Source: HGM13006 sp963650135 (lineage in GTDB: Bacteria; Bacillota; Clostridia; Oscillospirales; Oscillospiraceae). From it: a DNA stretch of 22,372 nt. Numbering within the stretch: position 1 is the first letter of the stretch; every line of letters begins with the position of its first letter. The position numbers and the translations under genes are program-made. Below are positions 1 through 7,400 of this stretch, in pieces. The notes under the pieces are model-generated. The model saw only the letters and a list, made by a program, of their open reading frames with translations. It was not told where the DNA came from and did no database searches. The DNA is taken from assembly GCA_963650135.1 (NCBI GenBank), contig CAVJLG010000003.1, positions 1 to 22,372 of the forward strand, given 5' to 3'.

Positions 1-112
1 CCTCTAAATTTCGGGAAGCATCCATGATGGAATGTTAATTGTTCAATTCAATGAAAGTGTCCAGATAACTGGGTACATATCATTGTGTGGCATAGGGTCC
101 TTCTGTGTTTTG
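1..112. other. left-edge non-coding stretch
   Basis: This is the stretch downstream of the htrA stop codon. It holds no convincing gene on either strand and no clear terminator for htrA. The only structure seen is a short inverted repeat AATTG-TT-CAATT at 37-48, too small to interpret. Confidence 0.5.
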
Positions 113-1378
113 TTAATCCAAATCCGCCCGGTCCATCAGGGTAACCGTCACGTCATAGGTTTGGCCACTGCGATAGATGCACAGGGTGACCTGATCGCCT
201 GCCTCGTATTGGTTCTTAACGCGGTTAAATTCATCCACCGTGGAGACAGCCTGACCGTCAATGGCGGTGATGATATCGCCGGAACGAATTCCCTGGGCAT
301 AGGCATCGGACCCGGGCTCTACCGAGCGGATATACAGCTTGCCGGGAAGATCATAGTACAGGGAAATCCGGCTTTCCAGCTGCTCTACATCAAAGCCAAA
401 GGCGGGCCGACCAGTGACATAGCCCTTTTCCACCAGCTCATCCACAATGGGCTTGGCGGAGTTAATGGGAATGGCAAAGCCCAGCCCCTCTACGGTTGTA
501 TAGCCAGAAGAAGAGAGCTTGATGGTATTGATGCCAATGACCTGACCCTCCATATTGACCAGCGGGCCGCCGGAGTTTCCACTGTTCAGTGCGGCGTTGG
601 TCTGCATCAGGGTCATGGTACGATCTCCCACGCTGACGTCCCGCTTGATGCCGCAGATGATGCCGTCGGTCATGGTGCCCCGGAGCTCAATGCCCAGGGG
701 GTCGCCGATGGCTACTACACTGTCGCCTACCTCGGCAGCGTCGGAATCGCCAAACTCTGCGGGGGTTAGACCGGTGGCACTGATTTTCAGCACCATAATG
801 TCAGAGGTTTCATCGCCGCCCACCCGGCAGGCCTCATATTCCTGGCCGTCGGTGAGCAGTACCACAATCTGCTGTGCAGAGGATACCACATGGTAGTTGG
901 TGATGATATAGCCGTCGGAGGACATGATAATGCCCGTTCCGGTGGAGGTGGAAGAACCGCCGCTGGCGGAAATGGACACCACACTGGGGATGACCTTTTT
1001 ATAGATATCCGGCAGCGCCATTTCTTCACCGGTGCTTTCAGAAATGGTCAGCACGGTGCCGGTGCCCAGTACGGTATCCGATTCCTGGGTAGGAGCGGGG
1101 GATACGTCGGCCTCGACCTGCTCCTGTGCGCCGCCAGAGGTGATTTCAGTGGCGGTGGGGGAGGGCTGCGGCGTGTCACTGGTGGTTTCGGCGGTGCGGG
1201 ATTCCCGGGCCAGCGTTGCCCCTGCGGTGACGCACAGCAATAAAACGCCCAGCGTTGCCGCAATCCAACCGTGGTTTCGGGGCTTTCTGGGGGGACGATA
1301 TTGCCCGCCGGTGCTATAGTAGTCCTGATATGGAGAAGCGTCATCCAGGTAATCGGAATCGTGCTCAAAAGGTTCCAT
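113..1378 (-). CDS. htrA: HtrA/DegP-like trypsin-type serine protease with PDZ domain
   Basis: A 421-residue membrane-anchored S1C protease. The order is: an acidic, Tyr-rich cytoplasmic N-terminus (1-35), one membrane segment (about 37-57), a Ser/Thr/Pro/Glu-rich linker (58-115), the protease domain (about 122-315) and one PDZ domain (about 325-412). The triad is visible as H163 (NYHVV), D193 (TSDIMVLKI) and S269 (GNSGGPL). By family, it degrades or refolds damaged proteins outside the membrane. The ATG at 1378 is chosen because GGAGGAAG lies just upstream of it; the open frame runs 23 codons further up, but that stretch would lie in the structured leader and has no ribosome site. It stands alone, divergent from the tetR gene. 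Single PDZ and an N-terminal anchor are usual for Firmicutes HtrA. Confidence 0.95.
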   Translation of the reverse strand: MEPFEHDSDYLDDASPYQDYYSTGGQYRPPRKPRNHGWIAATLGVLLLCVTAGATLARESRTAETTSDTPQPSPTATEITSGGAQEQVEADVSPAPTQESDTVLGTGTVLTISESTGEEMALPDIYKKVIPSVVSISASGGSSTSTGTGIIMSSDGYIITNYHVVSSAQQIVVLLTDGQEYEACRVGGDETSDIMVLKISATGLTPAEFGDSDAAEVGDSVVAIGDPLGIELRGTMTDGIICGIKRDVSVGDRTMTLMQTNAALNSGNSGGPLVNMEGQVIGINTIKLSSSGYTTVEGLGFAIPINSAKPIVDELVEKGYVTGRPAFGFDVEQLESRISLYYDLPGKLYIRSVEPGSDAYAQGIRSGDIITAIDGQAVSTVDEFNRVKNQYEAGDQVTLCIYRSGQTYDVTVTLMDRADLD

Positions 1379-1382
1379 AAAA

Positions 1383-1463
1383 CTTCCTCCGTTAAGGATA
1401 GTAAGCCGGAGCTTTGACACTCCGGGGGAAATAACCGGAGGGGACACCTCCGGCTATGATATC
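1383..1463 (-). promoter_or_regulatory. structured 5' leader of htrA
   Basis: Four GC-rich arms occupy the transcribed leader: AGCCGGAGG (1455-1447), CCTCCGGTT (1441-1433), CCGGAG (1425-1420) and CTCCGGCT (1411-1404), read on the minus strand. Arms 1-2 and 3-4 can form two hairpins, or arms 1-4 and 2-3 can form a nested one. The CCTCCG of arm 2 is also complementary to the CGGAGG of the ribosome site (1391-1386). The structure is seen directly; a role in translational control is inferred. Confidence 0.45.
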
Positions 1464-1470
1464 TGAGAAC

Positions 1471-1499
1471 AGTATACGGAATTCTATGGACTTTTGCAT
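1471..1499 (-). promoter_or_regulatory. candidate htrA promoter
   Basis: On the minus strand ATGCAA (1499-1494) and TATACT (1476-1471) are 17 bp apart. The -10 is five of six to consensus, the -35 only three of six. Transcription would begin near 1464, just before the first arm of the leader. Confidence 0.45.
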
Positions 1500-1564
1500 G
1501 AACTTTTAATGAACGGATTGTGAAATCGTGTGAAAAGACGGAGAAAATGCACCGCAGGGAGGGC

Positions 1565-1613
1565 TTGACAAACGAGAAAAGCGGCGATACACTGGAAACA
1601 TACGTTGCGCAAC
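1565..1613 (+). promoter_or_regulatory. tetR promoter with palindromic operator candidate
   Basis: TTGACA (1565-1570), a 17-bp spacer and TACACT (1588-1593) form a near-consensus sigma-A promoter. A perfect 10-bp palindrome GTTGCGCAAC lies at 1604-1613, just past the expected start site, where a TetR protein would typically repress its own gene. Binding is inferred. Confidence 0.65.
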
Positions 1614-1643
1614 ATGCGTTTCTAATAGGGAAGAGGGAATATT

Positions 1644-2216
1644 ATGCCGCCGGAGTGTAAATTTTCAAAGGAAGAGATTGTTTCGGCCGCACTGGAGATT
1701 GTGCGGAAATCGGGATATCAGGCCGTATCGGCAAGAGCGGTGGGGGCTTCGCTGGGGGCGTCCTCTAAGGTGATTTTCAGCGCGTTTTCCGGGATGGAGG
1801 CACTGAAGCAGGCCGTGGTACAAGCGGCGGGGCAGCTCCAGCGGCAGTTTACCGAGGAATATGCAAAAAAATCGGGATTCCCGCCCTATAAGTCCATCGG
1901 CATGGCGTATATCCTGTTTGCCCGGGAGGAAAAAGAGCTGTTTCGGCTGCTGTATATGCGGGACCGCACCGGCGAGAATCGGGAGAATGAGCTTGACAGC
2001 ATTGCGGGAATTTTAGAGCTGCTGATGAATCAGCTTGGTATCGACCGGGACCGTGCGCTGGCACTGCATGCGGAGATGTGGGCCTATGTCCACGGCATTG
2101 CTGTGCTGCTGGCCACAGGCTATGAGACTTGGGACGAGGAATGGATCAGCCGGATGCTTACCGACGGCTTTACGGGCCTGCGCATCCGGCACAGTCAGGA
2201 GGGGGCGCAATCATGA
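1644..2216 (+). CDS. TetR/AcrR family transcriptional regulator
   Basis: A 190-residue protein with an N-terminal TetR-type helix-turn-helix: FSKEEIVSAALEIVRKSG (residues about 7-24) followed by SARAVGASLGAS and the IFSAFSGMEAL segment. The rest is an alpha-helical ligand/dimer domain of typical length, with no recognisable ligand signature. ATG 1644 follows GAGGGAA. The stop overlaps the start of the acyltransferase by ATGA, so the two are probably translated together, and this protein probably controls that gene and itself through the palindrome in the promoter. It is an ordinary TetR; target and inducer are unknown. Confidence 0.9.
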   Translation: MPPECKFSKEEIVSAALEIVRKSGYQAVSARAVGASLGASSKVIFSAFSGMEALKQAVVQAAGQLQRQFTEEYAKKSGFPPYKSIGMAYILFAREEKELFRLLYMRDRTGENRENELDSIAGILELLMNQLGIDRDRALALHAEMWAYVHGIAVLLATGYETWDEEWISRMLTDGFTGLRIRHSQEGAQS

Positions 2217-3284
2217 AAACAGAGCGAAAGGCATATCTCGACAATATCCGATGGGTGACGGTGCTGCTGGTGGCGCTCTACCATGTGGGATATCTGTTCA
2301 ACGGCGTGGGCGTTTTGGGCGGAATTCCGGATGCAAAGCATATTCCGGCGTGGGATGGATTTTTGTATGTGGTCTATCCCTGGTTTATGGTACTGCTGTT
2401 CCTTGTTTCGGGAATGTGCGCCCGCTATGCGCTGGAGCGGAAAACCACAAAGGAATTCTTGCGGGAACGGCGCAGAAGGCTGCTGGTTCCGGGAACGTTG
2501 GGTTTGTTCATTCTTCACTGGACCACGGGCCTCATGAACATCTACCTCAGCGGCTCCATGGATCTGATGCCCAAGGCACTGCTTTATCCCATTGCGGTGC
2601 TCAGTGGCATTGGACCGCTGTGGTTTATTCAGCTGCTGTTTGTGTATTCGCTCCTGCTGGTGCTTCTGCGGAAAATCGACAAAAAGGACCGGATCTGGCA
2701 GCTGTGGGCGCGGGCCAATGGCATCGTAATTTGCCTGCTGTTTCTGGTGATTTGGGGGGCAGCGCAGATTCTCAACGCTCCGGTGATTACGGTGTATCGC
2801 TTCGGCATTTATTTTGCGGCCTATCTCCTGGGGTACTATGTGTTTTCTCATGAATCCGTACAGAAAGCCGTCGATAAGATGGCAATTCCCATGGGAATCC
2901 TGTGGGTCATTGGCGCGGTGGCTTATACGGCGCATTACTACGGCAGCGATTATACCGCGGATGCATGCCTCAAGAGCCTGTGGACCAATCTCTATCTATG
3001 GATTGCGGTATTGGCGGCGCTGGGCTGTGCTTCCCGGTTTATGAATCGGGAAACCCCGGCAACCCGTTATCTCAGCCGGGCGAGCTTTGGGGGTGTACAT
3101 CCTCCACTATTCCGTGATGCTGGCAATTGGCTGCCTGACTCAGAAGGTGCTGGGGCTTCCGGTGTGGCTGTGCTATGGGCTGACGGCGCTGGGCATTCCC
3201 CTGAGCCTGGGGCTCTATGAGCTGGTGCGGCGCATTCCGGGAATTCGGTATTTGGTGCTGGGCATCGGAAAATCAAAAGCATAA
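2213..3284 (+). pseudogene. acyltransferase family 3 membrane protein, frameshifted near its end
   Basis: A multi-pass membrane acyltransferase of the OafA/YrhL (Acyl_transf_3) family, about 357 residues if the frame is restored. The N-terminus has the family pattern YLDNIRWVTVLLVALYH, with the conserved His at residue 24, followed by about ten hydrophobic segments. The family normally moves acetyl or other acyl groups onto envelope sugars or lipids. The reading frame is intact to about 3089; the C-terminal family motif (VYILHYSVMLAIG) continues in another frame from 3093 to the stop at 3284. One extra G in the run of five G at 3089-3093 explains this: four would give SFGVYILHY. Uncorrected, translation ends at 3220 with a non-family tail. 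It could be a real mutation, a slippery site or a sequence error. It starts by ATGA overlap behind AGGAGG. Confidence 0.85.
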
Positions 3285-3289
3285 CGCAT

Positions 3290-3326
3290 GGAGCTCTGCG
3301 GCAGGGTCGGCTGCGGGGCTCCTTTT
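3290..3326 (+). terminator. rho-independent terminator after the acyltransferase
   Basis: GGAGCTCTGC pairs with GCGGGGCTCC (two G-T pairs) around a GC-rich loop, followed by TTTT at 3323-3326. It lies six bases after the restored stop codon. Confidence 0.65.
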
Positions 3327-3359
3327 ACCGATTTATAGGGTGCTGCTGCGTTTCTATGA

Positions 3360-3388
3360 TTGCATATTCGGGGAAGTTGTGATACATT
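3360..3388 (+). promoter_or_regulatory. promoter of the ATP-grasp operon
   Basis: TTGCAT (3360-3365), 17 bp, TACATT (3383-3388). The start site would be near 3395, which rules against translation from the ATG at 3395 and supports the ATG at 3428. Confidence 0.65.
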
Positions 3389-3427
3389 ATTAAGATGAAT
3401 AGAAATATGATACAGGGAGGCTTTGCC

Positions 3428-4753
3428 ATGGAAAAGCTCGATTTGCAGCGGCAGCGTGTCAATGATTGGATGCTGGAGCAGGGCGCAAGCTTTGCTGTGG
3501 TCCGGCAGGGGCAGCGTCAAATTACCCAGCGACCCTTTGACCCCATTCCACGGGTGCTCTCTGCAAAGACCTTTACCCATTTGGAGCAGGGACTAATCCA
3601 GCGGATTAACGCCCTGAATATCTTCCTTAACGACATTTATCATGACCGGATGATCCTGCGGGACGGAATAATCCCGGAGGAGTTTGTGCTGTCTTCCTTG
3701 GATTTCCGGACCCAGTGCATGGGCATCCAGCCCCCGAAAAGTGTCTACACCCATATTACCGCAACGGATTTGGTGTGCAGCACCCGGGGCAAGTGGTATG
3801 CCATGGAGGACAGCCTGTCGGTTCCCGATGGCGCTACTTATCCCCATTTTGCCCGGAAGCTCTGCCGGGAGATTGCGCCGGAGAACTATCAGGTACCGGC
3901 GCTGTGCGACAACTGCGGCCTGGATATTCTGCTGCGGCAGCTGTATCGGGACATGATGGACGATGACCCGGAGCTGGAGGGCGGCATTGTGGTGCTGCTG
4001 AGCCAGGGCAAGCAGGCGCTTTCGTATTTTGAGCTGTGCTATATGGCAAAGCTTACCGGTGCGGTGGTGGCCAAGGCGGAGCAGCTGATCGTCATGGACA
4101 ACAAGGTGTATTACCGCGCGCCGGAGGGGGGCTTCCAGCGGGTGGCCATCATTCACCGGCTGGCACTGGACAGCATGCTGGACCCGCTGTGCTTTGACGA
4201 GGATACCCCCTGCGGTGTGCCCCATCTGATGGAGGCCTATTGCGCCGGACATATTGCCATTATCAATGCGCCGGGGTGCTCGCTGGCGGAGGATCGGGGG
4301 CTCCACTATTTTATCCCCACCATGATCCGTTACTACCTGGATGAAGAGCCCATTTTGCCCAACGTTCCAACGTTCCTTCCCTGGTATGCCGACCAGAAAA
4401 AATATGTGCTGGAGCATATGGACAGCCTGATTTTTAAGGACGTGTCCAGTGACCGGCGTGTGGGTGCGGTCTATGGCAATACCCTGACCACCCAGGAAAA
4501 GCGAGAGCTGACCCAGAGAATCCTGCGGGAGCCCAGACGGTATATTGCCCAAAGCCGGATCGAGGTGGAAACCCAGCCTGTATTGGCGGAAGACGGCGTA
4601 TCCACCCGACAGGCCAAGTGTGATTTCCGGGCGTATACGGTGCATTCCGACTCGCTGCGGGTTTGGATGGGCGGCCTTTCCCGGTTTACGGTGACCAAGG
4701 CCGACGGCACCCCTGCCAGCGGCTTTAAGGACACCTGGGTTATGAGCGAATAA
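3428..4753 (+). CDS. circularly permuted ATP-grasp type 2 protein (DUF404/DUF407 family)
   Basis: A 441-residue member of the circularly permuted ATP-grasp family, proposed in the amidoligase literature to form peptide or amide bonds using ATP. Family landmarks occur in order: the ALNIFLNDIYHD segment (62-73), the ILRDGIIP stretch (76-83), YAMEDSLSVPDG (124-135), MLDPLCFDED, INAPGCSLAEDRG, EPILPNVPTFL (307-317), RRYIAQSRI (370-378), MGGLSRF and KDTWV near the end. Some positions differ from the consensus I recall: EDN is EDS here (S129), the AQE motif is AQS (S376), and the RRxDD-like stretch is HRLALD (243-248). These may affect metal or nucleotide binding. ATG 3428 follows GGGAGG with 7-base spacing. 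It is first of five genes, 12 bases ahead of the transglutaminase-like gene, its usual partner. No alpha-E (DUF403) gene, the other usual partner, is present. Confidence 0.88.
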   Translation: MEKLDLQRQRVNDWMLEQGASFAVVRQGQRQITQRPFDPIPRVLSAKTFTHLEQGLIQRINALNIFLNDIYHDRMILRDGIIPEEFVLSSLDFRTQCMGIQPPKSVYTHITATDLVCSTRGKWYAMEDSLSVPDGATYPHFARKLCREIAPENYQVPALCDNCGLDILLRQLYRDMMDDDPELEGGIVVLLSQGKQALSYFELCYMAKLTGAVVAKAEQLIVMDNKVYYRAPEGGFQRVAIIHRLALDSMLDPLCFDEDTPCGVPHLMEAYCAGHIAIINAPGCSLAEDRGLHYFIPTMIRYYLDEEPILPNVPTFLPWYADQKKYVLEHMDSLIFKDVSSDRRVGAVYGNTLTTQEKRELTQRILREPRRYIAQSRIEVETQPVLAEDGVSTRQAKCDFRAYTVHSDSLRVWMGGLSRFTVTKADGTPASGFKDTWVMSE

Positions 4754-4765
4754 GGAGGCTGCGGT

Positions 4766-5563
4766 ATGAAGAAATATGCATTTCGCTTTCAGGTACAGCA
4801 GGACTTTGAAGCGCCGATTTTGAAGCACAGCTTTCTGATCCGCTGTATGCCGGGCACGTTCCCGTTCCAGCGCTCCTATGCCCATAAGCTGACCGTCACG
4901 CCCCATGCGGCGCTGACCCATATTTCCGACGTATACGGCAATGAGATGTATACCGGCACCATCGATAAAAAGCATACCTCCTTCGGCTTTTCCGCAGAGG
5001 GCTTTGTGCTGTGCTCCAAGTATATCATTCATGATCCACTGGACCGGCTGTATCTCTATCCCACCCGGCTCACGCAGCCCACGCCCCGGATGGAGCAGCT
5101 GATTGCCGGAGAGCCGCTGCCGGAGGAGCCTTGGGCACGGGCGAAGACGCTGTGTGCCCTGGTCAGCCGCAGCCTTGATTTGGTGCCCCTGTCCCAGAAC
5201 CGCACCGCTGCCCAGACAATGGAGTCCGGCACCGGAGATGCGAGAGATCTTGCCCATGTGTTCCTGTGCCTGTGCAGACTGTCGGGCATTGGCGCAAGGT
5301 TCGTCAGCGGATTGGCGGTGGGCGTTCCCCAGGCCCATGCTTGGGCGGAGGTCTATTGCGGCGGTGTTTGGCGGGCGGTGGACCCCTCTATCGGAAAGCC
5401 GGTGGAGGAAGGCTACCTGAAAATCGCCCACGGGCCGGATTATGACGCCTGCGCGGTGGAACGGAGCTGCTTCCGGGCCTCGGATACCCCCTCCAGCCGA
5501 ACAGTGGAGGTACAGGTGACCGAGCATGTGATCCGCACCCGGGATACGGTGCCCCACGCTTGA
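4766..5563 (+). CDS. transglutaminase-like protein lacking the catalytic cysteine
   Basis: 265 residues. The N-terminal half resembles the Bact_transglu_N beta domain (DVYGN at 55-59). The C-terminal half is a transglutaminase/protease core with RDLAHVFLCLCRLSG (160-174), ARFVSG and HAWAEVY (191-197) and VDPS (205-208). In active relatives the first motif reads G-x-C-x-D-x-A-H; here it reads GDARDLAH, so the nucleophile position is Ala159 (codon GCG, 5240-5242). The His191 and Asp206 of the triad remain. C168 and C170 are further along the helix and do not substitute in the motif. The gene starts after TAAGGAGG, 12 bases past the ATP-grasp stop. It may be a binding or scaffold subunit rather than an enzyme. 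No stop or frameshift is seen, so it does not look like a decaying gene. Confidence 0.87.
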   Translation: MKKYAFRFQVQQDFEAPILKHSFLIRCMPGTFPFQRSYAHKLTVTPHAALTHISDVYGNEMYTGTIDKKHTSFGFSAEGFVLCSKYIIHDPLDRLYLYPTRLTQPTPRMEQLIAGEPLPEEPWARAKTLCALVSRSLDLVPLSQNRTAAQTMESGTGDARDLAHVFLCLCRLSGIGARFVSGLAVGVPQAHAWAEVYCGGVWRAVDPSIGKPVEEGYLKIAHGPDYDACAVERSCFRASDTPSSRTVEVQVTEHVIRTRDTVPHA

Positions 5564-5600
5564 GGAGCCGAACAGAAATTCTTTGCAAAGGATGATTATC

Positions 5601-6305
5601 ATGCGTCCTAAAATTGGTGTACTTCCCCTGTATGACAGCGAAAAACAGACCCTTTGGATCAATCCCCTGTATTTTGGCGGGGTAGAGCAGGCCGGCGGAC
5701 TGCCGCTGCTGCTGCCCTTGAGCGAAGATCCAAAGCTATGGGATGAATATATTGAAAGCTGCGACGGCTTTGTATTTACCGGCGGGCAGGATGTTGCGCC
5801 CAGCATTTACGGCGAAGAGAAGCTGCCGGAGTGCGGCTATCAGGCGCCTATGCGGGACAAGCAGGAGCAGTATATGCTGGAAAAGCTGATTACCATGGAT
5901 AAGCCGGTGCTAGGGATTTGCCGGGGCATTCAGATGATGAATGCGGCATGCGGCGGCACCTTGTATCAGGATATTTTCTCACAGGCGCCCTCTCGTGTGG
6001 TGCATCGGCAGGATAAGCCCTATGACGTGCCCCACCATCAGGTGAAAATTGAGAAGGGCACCATGCTCTATGAGATTTTGGGCTGCGAATATCTTTCGGT
6101 CAACAGCATGCACCACCAGGCGGTGAAGGAGCCTGCGCCCGGTGCCATTGTGTCGGCGCGGGCAGAGGACGGCATGATTGAGGGAATCGAATTCCCCGAG
6201 AAACGATTTATGCTGGGGCTGCAATGGCACCCAGAGCATATGTGGCAGAGCTATGCGTCTGCCCGACGGATTTGGAGCGCATTTGTCTCCGCCGCCAAAG
6301 AATAA
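5601..6305 (+). CDS. peptidase C26 / gamma-glutamyl-gamma-aminobutyrate hydrolase-like protein
   Basis: 234 residues of the class-I glutamine-amidotransferase fold, PuuD/peptidase C26 branch, which hydrolyses gamma-glutamyl bonds. The nucleophile elbow is GICRGIQ (C107), the acid-base pair is in QWHPEH (H210, E212), and TGGQDVAPSIYGE (60-72) is the oxyanion/substrate loop typical of this branch. The TLYQDI stretch after GG (118-125) is also typical. No synthetase domain is fused. ATG 5601 follows AAAGGA and matches where family members begin (RPKIGV); an upstream ATG at 5592 is badly placed for that site. It sits third in the operon, 37 bases after the transglutaminase-like gene, so its substrate may be a gamma-glutamyl or isopeptide product of this pathway rather than gamma-glutamyl-GABA. 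That is inference. Confidence 0.88.
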   Translation: MRPKIGVLPLYDSEKQTLWINPLYFGGVEQAGGLPLLLPLSEDPKLWDEYIESCDGFVFTGGQDVAPSIYGEEKLPECGYQAPMRDKQEQYMLEKLITMDKPVLGICRGIQMMNAACGGTLYQDIFSQAPSRVVHRQDKPYDVPHHQVKIEKGTMLYEILGCEYLSVNSMHHQAVKEPAPGAIVSARAEDGMIEGIEFPEKRFMLGLQWHPEHMWQSYASARRIWSAFVSAAKE

Positions 6306-6322
6306 ATGAATGGAGTTTCACT

Positions 6323-7384
6323 ATGTCTGAAATTATCACAAAAGAACAGATTCCGGAGTATGAGGCATTTTTACAGTCCCATCCCAAGGGCCATTTTGCA
6401 CAGAGCGTGCTCTGGGCAAAGCAGAAGCCCATGTGGAAGTGGGAGGCCATTGTATCCCGGGATGCAAACGGAAACATCAAGGGCTCCCTGGCGGTGCTGA
6501 TTCGTAAGATCGTGCCCGGCCTGCCTTTTACTATGATGTATGGCTGCCGCGGCCCGGTAACGGATTTGGACGACAAGGAAACCATGGCGGACCTGATTGA
6601 CGGCGCAAAAAAGCTGGCAAAGCAATATCATTCCTATGTCATCAAGATCGATCCCGATGTGCCTTCCTCCGAGACGGCCTATACGAAAATGCTGGAGGAT
6701 TTGGGCTTCTGTCTGACCGGCGGCGGCGCAACCTTCGATGCCATTCAGCCCCAGTATGTCTTCCGGCTGAACACCGAGGGCAAAACCTCGGAAGAGCTGC
6801 TGATGAGCCTGCCCCAGTCCACCCGCCGGAAGGTCCGTGCCGGTGCGAAAAAGGGCGTAACCGTGGAGATTAAGGGGAAAGAGGTGGTGCCGGATTTCGC
6901 ACGGCTGATGCTGGAAACCGGCGTCCGGGACGGCTTTGTTACCCGCGAGGCCTCCTATTTTGAGAATATGCTAGACAACCTGGGGGAGCACGCCCGGCTG
7001 TATATGGCCTATTACGAGGGCCAGGCCATTGCGGGCACCCTGGCCATTTGGTATGGCGACAAGGTGTGGTACCTCTATGGCGCATCCTCCAACGAGCACC
7101 GGAACCTGATGCCCAACTATATGCTTCAGTGGAGCATGATCGAGTGGGCCGTGGAAAAGGGCTGCCGGATCTATGACTTCCGCGGCGTTCCCGGTCGGGT
7201 GGGGGAGGATCATCCCCTTTACGGCCTGTATAAGTTCAAGCTGGGCTTCGGCGGTGACTATGTGGAGTTTGTGGGCGAGATGGATATGGTCCTGAATAAG
7301 CCCGTGAACTTTATGATTACCAAGGGCAAGCCGGTGTTTATGGACCTGAGAAAGAAGCTCTATCTGCTGAAAAACAAGAAGTGA
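6323..7384 (+). CDS. FemX/FemAB-family peptidyltransferase (GNAT fold)
   Basis: 353 residues. Fem ligases add amino acids from aminoacyl-tRNA to the stem peptide of lipid II at the cytoplasmic face of the membrane. Family landmarks: GHFAQSVLWAKQK (23-35), YGCRGPVTDLDD (73-84), LMSLPQSTRRKVRAGAKKGV (160-179), AGTLAIWYGDKVWYLYGAS (237-255), NYMLQWSMIEWA (265-276), YDFRGVPG (284-291) and GLYKFKLGFGGDYVEF (301-316). There is no long coiled-coil arm, so it resembles the short FemX-like proteins more than S. aureus FemA/B. ATG 6323 follows TGGAG; the open frame extends upstream into the C26 gene without a ribosome site. It lies 17 bases after C26 and 16 before the racemase, so amino acid supply and ligation may be coupled. 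The amino acid added cannot be predicted. Confidence 0.9.
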   Translation: MSEIITKEQIPEYEAFLQSHPKGHFAQSVLWAKQKPMWKWEAIVSRDANGNIKGSLAVLIRKIVPGLPFTMMYGCRGPVTDLDDKETMADLIDGAKKLAKQYHSYVIKIDPDVPSSETAYTKMLEDLGFCLTGGGATFDAIQPQYVFRLNTEGKTSEELLMSLPQSTRRKVRAGAKKGVTVEIKGKEVVPDFARLMLETGVRDGFVTREASYFENMLDNLGEHARLYMAYYEGQAIAGTLAIWYGDKVWYLYGASSNEHRNLMPNYMLQWSMIEWAVEKGCRIYDFRGVPGRVGEDHPLYGLYKFKLGFGGDYVEFVGEMDMVLNKPVNFMITKGKPVFMDLRKKLYLLKNKK

Positions 7385-7400
7385 GCCGGAGGGCGGACGT

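Noticed and set aside
2195..2935. 246-codon open frame on the minus strand
   Set aside because: Antisense to the acyltransferase; no domain and no ribosome site.
3593..5806. 737-codon open frame on the minus strand
   Set aside because: It lies opposite three genes with clear family motifs, has no ribosome site or domain, and reads like the complement of GC-biased codons.
6224..6322. 33-codon N-terminal extension of the FemX gene
   Set aside because: Overlaps the end of the C26 gene in another frame and lacks a ribosome site; the ATG at 6323 fits the family start.
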